NCBI GenBank assembly: GCA_038496675.1
Contig: CM076650.1
Span: 6,351,390-6,415,389 of the forward strand
From: Rachycentron canadum
Lineage: Eukaryota > Chordata > Actinopteri > Carangiformes > Rachycentridae
Direction: 5' to 3'
DNA: 64,000 nucleotides
Positions within the stretch are counted from its first letter, which is position 1. Each line of letters starts with the position of its first letter. The position numbers and the translations under genes are program-made. Of this stretch, positions 12,227-22,800 are shown in pieces. The notes below the pieces were generated by a model that made no database searches, was not told where the DNA came from, and saw only the letters and a list, made by a program, of their open reading frames with translations.

Positions 12227-14931
12227 GGCAATATCAGAAGAGCCGTGATTGGTGAAGAAAAGAGGAAGAAGTTATCTCAACTCCATGGTGACACGATATT
12301 ACGGAAGGAGACATTTCCTGCTTGCTGGCTGCAACTGAATGAAACAGGAAATATTTCAAAGATCCTGGTTTTGCTTTTACAGCATCAGTGAAGTAAAATG
12401 ATAGAAACTGATGTTATCGTATAATGACTATTATAGAGTGTATAAAAACACACTGAAGCAGTGTGATATCAGATGTAGAGAATTAAACACGACAATAAAA
12501 CATTAAGAGGCTTCTTTAGTGGTAACTTCAGTATCTCTACTTCATGAGACACATCCTGGGGGTTTATCAAGCTAAGTAGATCTAATCAATCCCTGTACTT
12601 TTAACATGCTCCTCCTTGCTACTGAAGAAATATATGATAGCTATATAAAGTACTTTATACTACTTAGCTAATCCAGTATAGCTCATCATCAAATGTACAT
12701 TTTATGCCTAATATTTTTGTACTACTTAAAGTAAAGTGATAAATGCAGGTCTTTTACCAGTAATTGTGTGTGGGGGGGGGTCTCATAATGCACCGAAGTG
12801 CTTCATAAATATGTAATACATAATGCTAATACAAATTCTTTATAAAGATTAGCCATTAATGAGAACAAATTTTGGGTTGCCATCTTATGTCATCTTATGG
12901 TGTGCGGTAAAAATTCAGTTATGTTAATTAATGTTGTTAAAACATTCATGATGGTCTCACTTCCTAATGAGCTACCAAGTGTGCAATTGAGAATGTTAAT
13001 AATTCATAAATAAAGTTGTTTTTTTTTTTAGTTTTTTTTTTTTTTTTTTTAAGTCCAGCTCACAACTGAATTAAAGAGCTAAAAAAGACACGCAGACATG
13101 TCGGAGGAGGATAAACACCAGCAGAGAGGTTAACTTGTTCTGGTCAGTCCTGACATCAAATCTTAAATATACACACTTCATACAACCTGATATGCTGTAA
13201 CTGCCTAAGCTTGTATTGACATTGACAAAATTTTACAAAACAACCATTCAGGAATGGCATAGTGCAAATATTATTGTGGTGATATGATTTTATAATGTCA
13301 TTTATTCATAATTCTATAAATCTGAAACAAAATAAGTTGTTTTACACATCTGCTCCCATGTAATATACAAAAGGGGGACACACTTCATTGCTCACCTACG
13401 CTATGATCACCTGCTTCATTAGAGAGCTGTGACTCTCAGAGAACACTTAAAAAGTTGCAGTTTTAAAAGGGCTAAGATTAACATAACATAATATAATATA
13501 ATTTAAATTACCAAATATGATATTTTGTACCTATACTCCAATACATATCAGAGGAAAACATTTGACTGTTGAAGTTTTACTATATTGCATTTTCTTCAAC
13601 AGCTAGAGTTACCAACTTCCTTTTCAAAGGAAAATAAAAGGAATTTAAATTCTAATAACATGTGGGTATGTGTATGAGAGTATGGACTACTTCTTCATAA
13701 TGAGTATTTTTTTCCTTTGATGCTTTAACTATATTTTGATAACATACTCTCAGTTGTGCTGCAGCATTTTTACTTTGTGATCTGGCAAAATTTACATCAT
13801 AAACACTTTTCCAACTCAATTTAAGACTCTAAATCCAGCTTTGTGCTTGATATTTGCGATTTGAAGGCGTCTGTTAGATTAATTTTAATAGTATGTAGAA
13901 TGACATAACAGGCCCAGTGTTATATGATATGACTGGTTGTATTTTTGACCAGTGTGAAGTTACCCAGGGGCCGTGGGAACCTCAGGCTCCACCCGGGGCG
14001 CTCAGCTGTCACAGAGATGTGAACAAACGGGGGGGTGTGGGGGTCGAGGCAGATTCAGCCCAGAGCCTGTTAGAGGGTTTACCAGCCTTTATTGTCCCAT
14101 CAAAACATCTGCTGTCCGGGGATATAGTGGAAAAGACGAGGGTCCTAATAAAGCAGGAATCAAAACACCATCCAGGCTGGAGCAGAGCACGGCAGAAACT
14201 TCTCCGGCTCATATTTTGACAGAGAAAATTATTGGTTTCTGTCTGCGGTTGTTTCTTTCCACTAGGTTTTAAATCCAAACTCCACGTTGACTGGAGGGGC
14301 CTATTCTGAGAAATTAACATCCACAAACTCTCTCGTGTCTTGGCACGCGCTGTTCCCACGCACACGTGCGCACACACGCGCAAAAGGGAAGAAATAAAAT
14401 TGTTTTTTTGAAAAAAAATATGATCTATCATATCATAACATATCATATAAATATGATATGTTATAATCTGTGAAGCTCCGCAGTTGGTCTGCAGGGTGAA
14501 GGCAAACACAACACTTGTTTTTAAACGGAGGTGCGGGCTGTTGAACTGTTTTGTTTCAGTTAATATCTCTTTTTTCCAGAGGACTCGCCATCACCTCCTC
14601 CCAGTGCTCGGGCGGAAAACAACCTTAATTCACACAGTACACAGTTTACAATGCGCCCATTCACCGGCAGCACCGGACACTGTCCCTCTCTGGTGCAAAT
14701 GGTCACTTTGCTTTGACTCCACACCAACAGCCGACGACAGAGGGACTAAACTTATGTTTCTCCACAGTCTCTTCTGCCTTTTCTCCCCACAAACCTCATC
14801 ATGCTGCCTTTGAGGTGGAAGAAACCCCGGCTCTATTCCCTGTGTCCCAATACTACAATTAAGACAGTCTGAATATGAATCTGTGTCCCCGAGAAAAAAC
14901 CCACAACAGCCCGGTTTGTGTCTCATCTTAC
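12227..14931 (-). other. Probable chst12 5' intron, no coding sequence seen
   Basis: AT-rich sequence between the chst12 start codon and the donor-like GGTAAG at 14932-14927 (minus). It holds a run of T at about 13020-13050 and a perfect 13-bp inverted repeat with a 4-base loop at 14435-14464. The open frames in 13.9-14.9 kb resemble no protein. A clear 3' splice site just before the chst12 ATG was not found, so the intron's left edge is uncertain. Confidence 0.45.
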
Positions 14932-15170
14932 CGGGCAGAGCGGCTCCATGGTCCCGGCCACTCAGTCCTTTGTCGCCTGCTCGGTGTGCCTCCTCTCCGT
15001 CTGTCCGTCAGCCCGGTGATGAGACCGGCTTGGCACGATAGGACCGTAGCGGTCTACGCTCGCCACAGAATGAAGCAAAGTCTCGCGAGATTTGCTGAAC
15101 CAAGCCAAACACTCAGGCACGCCGCATTCAGGTTCCCAAAGTGAGGTCCTGGGGCCTCCAGGCGGCCCTA
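14932..15170 (-). promoter_or_regulatory. Probable chst12 promoter and non-coding first exon
   Basis: A CpG-rich segment surrounded by AT-rich DNA. It contains the 10-bp palindrome TCTCGCGAGA at 15081-15090, a known element of TATA-less vertebrate promoters. On the minus strand, a donor-like GGTAAG follows at 14932-14927. I infer a 5' untranslated exon running from near 15.05 kb to 14932, spliced to the chst12 coding exon at 12226. The promoter could instead serve an unannotated transcript. Confidence 0.5.
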
Positions 15171-15428
15171 GAAGACACTGCAGAAGAAGAAGCAGTGGTC
15201 TAACTTCATGTAGAAGAAACAACAAGGTTATCTTTTAACATTTTGCAAAAGTGTATTTCTATTAAATCATAGAAAACTTGTGTAATAACTTAGTTAGTAG
15301 TATTTCCACCTCCCAGTTGTATATGGATATAGATCCTCCAAAGAACCAAGTGGCAGGAAATATAGTCACCATCTTCACTTTCTGAGGTAGTCCTGAGTTT
15401 TAGCAGAACATTGACGTCACAGTGACGT

Positions 15429-15950
15429 TGACCTTTGACCATTTGGATTTAAAATGTCATCACTTTATCATTTTATCCTATTTGACATTTGTGTTAAATT
15501 GTGTCAAAATTAGCTGATGAATTTGTGAGTCAAGGCCAAAAATATGTTTTATGGTGTCATTGTAACCTTGATCTTTGACCTTTGACCACCAAAATCCTTT
15601 CAGTTAATTTTTGAGTGAATGTCTGTGCCAAATGTAATGTTAACTCCCTTTGGGCGCCCGTTATATTGCATTCACAAAAACATGAGGTGACCGTGAACCT
15701 TGAGCTTTGACCTTTGCCCACAAAAAACTATTCAGTTCATCTTTGGGTCCAAGTGAATGTTTGGGCCAAATCTGAAGAAAGAAAAAAGAAAAGAAATTCC
15801 CTCAGGGCAGTTTCATCATACCACATTCAAGAGGCCAAAAATATGTTTTATGAGTTCACAGTGACTCTGACCTTTGACCTATGGCCAAAATCCAATCAGT
15901 TCATCCTTGAGTCCTAGTGAATGTTATATAGACAAGCAACATTTTGACTT
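15429..15950. repeat. Dispersed repeat with about 130-160 bp periodic units, each with a DR1-like motif
   Basis: Four diverged units share phrases such as CTTTGACC, ATCAGTTCATC and GAATGT.TGTGCCAAAT. Each carries TGACCTTTGACC or a close variant, at 15429, 15576, 15708 and 15868. It looks like a family of intergenic teleost repeats rather than a gene. Confidence 0.75.
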
Positions 15951-16004
15951 AGTAACACATTCTTGGCCTTAATCAGTAAGTTAAAACTTTTTTGGATCTC
16001 AAGA

Positions 16005-16175
16005 TTTTTTGGTGACTCTACATTGCCCGTAGGCATGAGTGTGAATGGTTGTTTGTCTCTATGTGTCGGCCCTGTGATAGACCTGTCCAGGGTGGACCCT
16101 GCCCTCGCCCACTGTCAGCTGGGACTGGCTCCAGCCCCCTGCGAGCCTGACAGACAAGCGGTATAGATAATGGAT
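16005..16175 (+). mobile_element. Truncated fish SINE (3' part only)
   Basis: This segment carries the phrases GGTGACTCTA, GTGTGAATGGTTG, TCAGCTGGGA.TGGCTCCAGCC and the terminal AAGCGGTATAGATAATGGATGG. The same phrases occur in the same order in the longer copy at 30357-30736. The tRNA-like head with its polymerase III boxes is missing. Confidence 0.75.
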
Positions 16176-18680
16176 GGACGGAAGTCTACTAATTTAGACT
16201 TTGCCATAATTGTTACTCATTAATGCTATTTTTACTCATGTTATAATTTGGGTTTATTAGCTCATAATTGTTTCTTAGCATTATTATTTCTATTTCTCTC
16301 ATGTCTAATATTCAAAGTAGTTTTTTGGCAGAATGGGCCACTGTAATGTTCACTAAGGTCATGTGGTTTTAGCAACCTGAGGGGAGATTGTAGTATTATT
16401 TTAACTGAGTATATTTGCATTTGACTATTGAGGCCAACACAATAATAAATAGTGGAGATAATTTCATTCCTGATTAAGTGTAACTGAATAAAAAAATTAT
16501 GAACAGTTGATGTTGACCTAAATGAAATAATTCAGACTGATATGAGCATCAAAAAGTATAGTCTTCAAACATCAAAAGCCAAAGTCACAGTCAAAAGTGA
16601 ATATTTTGATGTGTAATGTAACAAAACAGACCTTAGTTGAAATATTCACTTTTTGTAGCATTACACTGTACAGGTGTTTCTATTTTCCTGGTAATTCACT
16701 GTATATGCTTTTTTTCCCGAAGCTTTTGTCATAAAAACCTAAAAATAGTATCACCCATGTTGTGTTTAAAGCTCAAGCCATTCCTCTTAATAAGTATTTT
16801 TACATCTGTGAGCTGACAGGAAAATGATGGGGTGGCTGCTGTTTCCACATCAAAAGGCCCTGGCGGCTCAGCAGCAGGTCACTGAAAGTTGGGATCACAC
16901 TGCTTCTTTAACTAGAAAATATCAGTCAAGACATTTTGCACTCAATGTGTTTCATAACCTGCTGCTTCTTAATCCAAATCCAAGGCCTGTTACTGGTTTT
17001 AGATGAAGTTTAATCTTGCAGCATTGTAAACGTTGAAGGTCTGTGACCATGACGGTACATTCAGAGACAAACCTTTTCCACCAGGTCTCTAAGAGGTAGA
17101 AAATGTCTCCTATAAATGAGTCATTAGTTCACCGGCTTGTTCACCTTGTCAAACAACAGTGAAAATCTGCACAGGAGAGTGAGAACATACATTAGGTCTG
17201 TTCTGGTTAATGAGGCAGAAAATCTCTGCAGTTTATAGTGTCAATATTCTCACTCAGAGCAGAACAAGTGTCTGACTTCACATTTCTATTAGGGATTAAC
17301 CATAAAGACTAATGGTAAATGGTGTTAGCACATGAGGATGAACTGTTCCCTGCATGGTGAGTCACTGCAGATGTGGTTTGTTGTGATATTGATGATGCAG
17401 CTGTTTAACAGGAAATGCACAACTACACTGTAGTCTTTTTTAAAAAATGTTTTGGGTCCAAAGAAAATTGTAGTTTGTTTCACTTTTCACTGCATGAAGA
17501 TTGGATAGCTTTTAAGTCAGGGCAGGGATGGGTTTGAAACTTTTTTCATCTTTATAACAGAGTAGAGAAAGAACCCATGATCTTGGTTAGTCTAGAATAT
17601 TTAAAGAGAGATTGATCTTGACTTTATGACTTTGATGGGAATATTTTTGACTATGGTGACACATAGAAATAATAAAATCAGAATTCATCTGAGCAGAAAG
17701 AAAAATTCCCCTTAGGTACATTTTCCCAACAGTTTAACCTCACTTCAGCCTCCAGTGGCAGCCAGGTGATAAGTCACAGCTGCATTTTTTACTGCAGCTC
17801 TGAGGATGCAGTAATCATTTCATGAGAACCGATTATTGCATGTTCCTGTTTCCAAATAAAACAGGCCTAAACTCAAATTTTGGACTCAATGCTTGATGCT
17901 GGATAACAAAGTTACTTTGTGGGATAAGAATGTACAGTAATGCCAAGAACTGGTTTCTTCTTTATTTCACCCTATTATGAAAGGATCTAGTACCTTAAAG
18001 TGCACACTTTATCTCCTGAAAAGCATCTTTCATTTCATGGTTGCACATGCAAAATGAAAAATAACATGCATTTGGACAAGGCTGCAGTGCAAAACATTTC
18101 AGTTTTTACTGGACAATAATGATTTGTCATCACTGAACCAACCCTAAAAAAGTGACACTGCCTTTTGTACGCAGCATTCACAAGACACAGACAGTAAGCT
18201 CAGTGTTCAGATCATCTTCAGTTGGAGAAATCATGACGTTTTCTACATGTCCTGCATACCACAGAAACCTCCACTGCATCTTCGAGGCAGAATCAGATCA
18301 TCAGGTACCTGGTTTACCAGCTCTAAAAGGATTAATGTGTGTAAACCCAAACCAGACAAAAACAAAAGGTCAGCCAAGCCTGGATTTTTATCATCTTTAA
18401 CATCTTAAAATCAATTTCCACTAACTACATGTGAAAGTTTTTTTCCCTTATTCCACTTAAATTTTGAAGAAATGTTAGAAATTATATATTATGTATATAA
18501 ATTCAACATACAGCCATAATCTCCTGTGAATATGTGGTTATTAAGTAGTCAACAGATCAGGATGTGTTTATATAGTTGTTTATATATATTTAGAATTAAC
18601 AGTTACCATCAATTTTAATTGTTTTGTCTATGTAAATCCATACAACAGTAAAAAAGACCACCACCAATCAAAATGATTGA
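16176..18680. other. Gene-free intergenic interval
   Basis: AT-rich DNA between the chst12 promoter region and the 3' end of eif3b. No splice-flanked open frame, RNA gene or long tandem repeat was recognised on either strand. Confidence 0.55.
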
Positions 18681-18818
18681 TGTTTATTTTTTTCTATTAA
18701 TTCATCAACCAAATGCTAAATAGTTTCTAGATTGTGACCAGAGCAGGAGAACAGACACTTTGCTCTCCAACAAAGAACCAAACACTAAGACAGAGCCAGG
18801 TATTACTGAGTTTGAATG

Positions 18819-19372
18819 TTTATTTAAAGTTATTCCCACTGCACAACCCCTCCCTGTGTGAAAGCCTAGTCTGAAAGGAGGAGGATACAAGCCACTATAG
18901 CGCCACATCAACACATGTCTTAACAAGGCTACTTGTTTAGTCACAACACCTCCACCCCCCACTGGTATGGCACTCTGTGCTGCCCTGTGATAACACACTA
19001 GCATGGTGAAGCTAGTTCAGAAGCTAGTTCTTCCCCAAGAGGAAGAAGAAGGTCCAATAAGAGACGGGGCTGAGGTTAAAGTGAGTGACTCCAATTGATG
19101 AATAGAAAAATGGAGGCAGTTTTACTAAAGATCAAGTTCCACAGAGAAAAAAAAACAGGGCAGATGATGGTGAGAGACAAAGAGAAAATATTCAATATTC
19201 AAAAAGTATCCTCTCTTGTCCCTTGATGTTGCCGCAGATCCTCAAGACGTGCTTTGATGATGTCGCTAATGTTGAGGGTTGAGATTAGCCTCAAGATTCA
19301 CAGCGTGGTCGTCGTCCTTCTCCAATCAATGACACAGCTCCTCTCTCCTCCTTCCACACAAAAACGGATGGA
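18819..19372 (-). other. Probable eif3b 3' untranslated exon
   Basis: Twelve bases after the eif3b stop codon there is a good donor (CAG|GTAAC, exon end 19867). A strong acceptor with a pyrimidine tract, CTCTCTCTGTCTCAG, ends at 19373. Minus-strand AATAAA signals lie at 18824-18819 and 18688-18683. I infer a last, wholly untranslated exon from 19372 to about 18800. Because the stop codon is under 50 bases from this junction, nonsense-mediated decay would not be expected. Confidence 0.45.
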
Positions 19373-19878
19373 CTGAGACAGAGAGAGAACGAGTTAAACA
19401 CACTTGTGTGTTGAGTGCATGTTTCCATTCTGGGCCATTTACATAAACGGAGGGAATAATAGGCAGTTGTCAATCTTAAAAGACTCAATTCGTTATTCGA
19501 GGCAGATGCATTGGGTTTTGTTGATTCATTAAATTCAGGAGCTGCACAAGAGTTGGCCAAGTTGGTCCACTTCAGCTGACTAAACAGTTTAAGAACTGTT
19601 TAGTTTCTGTTTAGAACAGAAAGTACTTCACATTATTTTTCACTGCTCTGAGGAGCACATCCCAAGAGCCATTCACCTCCATTTGTATTGGGAAGGAGGC
19701 AGAATCTTTAGCAGTGAAACCATCTACAGATACAACTGGGGGTACATGAGAAAACAACAGCATGCGTGACCCTTTAACAGGACCCAGAAGAACAATTGAC
19801 CACCAACGATACAATGACAATTTATAAATAATTGTGTGTTGGACCTTTTTAAAGCAGCTGTGTTACCTGCGTAGGGGA

Positions 19879-22800
19879 CTACAGATCTCCAAGGGGAATG
19901 ATTTCTTCGTTGATAAAAAACTCAATGGTCTCTTCCTCCCAGTCATCCACATTGCTGTCCAGCTCATCAGTGTCCACTCCTGGATCACACACACACACAG
20001 ACAGACAAAAAACATGTCAGAGTTTCTTAGATAAAAGTAAAGCTTGCCGCAGGAAACAAGTGAAGGTTTAGGAGTTTAACGGTGAGAGGTCAAACCTCCT
20101 CTGAGCTCGAGGCGGAGGCTCTTCTGTTCCTGGTAGATCTGCAGCGCTGTCTCCCTGTAGCGGCGGTACTCCTCCATCATGGCCCTGCGCTTGTCCACCA
20201 GCTCCTACTCAACACACACGGAGACAGACATTGAGACACTTAACAGGGTCATCTTTGACATGACAACAATGTTAGTTTTATAACAGACTGATATTAGAGC
20301 TCATTTAATCACTGGGATCATTATTATGAGGCTAAATTATGTTTTGAAATCTGATGCATCTTCATGAGAGACTTAAAGATGCTTGTCGATGCTTACTGCT
20401 TAATGCGTAACTGTTTTACGCACATATTTACCATCAACAACTCTAACTGGTTGAACTAAAAATTTTAGAAATGACAAACACTTGTAAGTTCTCCACTCCC
20501 AACACAAAATTCAGGATATAGTCTAGAGAAACTAGGTCAAACCTTTGAGGCCTTGGACTGGCTCAGACGATCCTTCTGCTCAAAGATCTTTGAGTATTTC
20601 TTAAGATCCTTCTTGATCATCTGCAAAGGAAAGGGGGGGCACATTCAGAGTAAAAGAAGATTGCATGGCCACAAATTGCGTGTGTAATTTCTCATGAAAT
20701 AACCAACAGAATTTAAAGTATTGCTGTAACGTTACAGAGGAAGTTATGGCTGTGAGCCTCAGATCAGAGTTCGAATCAGGAGCCACAGTGCAGCTCTCAT
20801 ACGAGGTGTCAGAAAAGTTAAGTTTGTCATCACTGGCTCCACACAATGTGTAAATTGTAATGATTGACTGATGGAGATAACTGTACCTTGATCTGATCTG
20901 CACTGAGCAAAGTAGGGGGTCTGGGTCTCCAGAGCAGCTGACAGAAGCGGTCCTTGTTGTTCTTCTGAAGGAGACGGCCCTGGAACGTCCACAGCCAGTA
21001 CGCATTGTCCACCTAGACACAGGGCCAAGGGCCAAGATCAGAATAAACTTCAACCCATCAAGAGTGAAACTGGTCAGGGATGGAGGGGAGCAGTTTGTAC
21101 CTTGTGGCTCCACCAGGAGACGGAGGTGACGACGTAGCGACCGGTTGGGTCCCACTCCACGTCAGAGGCCATGTAGTGCTCTGCTATGTACATCATGGTG
21201 CAGTCTGACGTGTCCACAAAGGCAAGAGCTCCGTTCATACTGCACACAGAGTGATAAAGGAAAGGTCACACACAGAGACATTCATGACACACACGCACAA
21301 GCACATATTCAACACTGTGAGCCTCAGATCAGAGTTAGAATCAGGAGCTTAGCTCTCATACGAGGTGTCAGAAAAGTTATTTAGTTTGTCATCAGCGGCT
21401 TCCTGTGTCTATCCCTCACACACAGACAAACACACAGATTTAACTGACCTCCTGAGTCCAGCCAGCACCATAAACTGTCCCTGGGGGCTCCAGAAGATGC
21501 TGTTGGCCTGCTGCTTGTCAAACATCTCTGTAGAAAAAGGACAGTGGCACATTCAGTGGAAGTAATAATGGGGTGCAACAGTGCCAACAAGACAGTCAGC
21601 GTGTGTTCGATACACTCACTTATGAGTTCGATCTTGCCGTTGTTTTTGACATGATAGAAGGAGGCGTTGATTCTTGGAGACTCTCCGTGGAGAACAGCAA
21701 ACTTGCTGCCGTTGGGCTCCCATGCGAAAGCTATGATGCTTTCTGGAAAGGAAAACGACAAACAATACATCAGGGGTTTTTTTTTCCATCTGGAAACAAC
21801 CCCTTTTTGTGTTTGTTATGTTCTTACCCTTCATCTCCACCACATCAACAGGAACCTGCTTCTCTCTCATGCGGAAGATTTCAAAGTTGGTAACCACACC
21901 CTGAAAAAGACAAAGATTTTTGCAAGATTTAGAATTAGATTTTTACCAGTCAGCTCCTATCAATCCTCCCCACTCCTCCTCCATCTCCCCCTATGTACCT
22001 GTGTTCCTTTAGGAGTCCTGTCCACCTTCACACACAGGTAATCTCCATTTCTCTGCCAGTGCAGTTTGCAGTCAACAACGTTGAAGAGGTTGCGGACTCG
22101 GATCTCCTGGCGGGAAGGCATCTGCATCAGAGTCACTCTAGCTGGGATGTCTTTGTCCTCAGGTACCCAGAATGCTATGATGTTGTCACCAGGAGACCAT
22201 GAGAAGTCCCTGTAGATAAAAACATACAGATTACCATCAAAATGTCTATGCAGACTGCTCTTGCAATTGAAAACATGCATATATAGGAAGCAAATCATAA
22301 ATTCATTATCTCTCTTACTTGATCCCAGTAATCTTGAGACTCTTCTTGTCGAGCAAGCCCATTGACTGGAAGGAGCAGAAACATGGCTTTAATGTCACTT
22401 GAACGCTTTACATTAATAAAAACTTCATGCTTTTTTGAAATCTACTCACTGGAGTTTCATAGATGCTCAGTGTGTCTGGAGTCATCCTGGCAAAGAACTT
22501 TCCATCATGGCTCCATCTGAGAACAAATAAATAACATCAGAGTCCATTCAAACACCACCACAACAACAAATGCAAAATCAGAGCAGTTGAAATTGAACTA
22601 CTTTAAAAAAAAAAAAAAAAAAAAGAGAGAGAAGAGAAAGACATAGTAAACTGACTTAAATATGGGCCAGTGTGCAGAGCTCTCGCAGTGGAAGCCTCTC
22701 TTCTTCTGTCCGGTCAGAATGTCCCAGATGATGATGGCCTGTGGGTCCTCCTTGGTGTCCATCAGTGGACTGAAGGTCACCACATACCTGAATGGGATCA

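Noticed and set aside
13917..15225. Cluster of 80-166 codon frames on both strands upstream of chst12
   Set aside because: They overlap each other in different frames, show no protein similarity, and coincide with locally higher G+C near the chst12 promoter.
15429..15880. Calling the DR1 motifs functional nuclear-receptor binding sites
   Set aside because: They sit in each unit of a dispersed repeat, so sequence alone cannot separate function from shared ancestry. Kept only as a finding to test.
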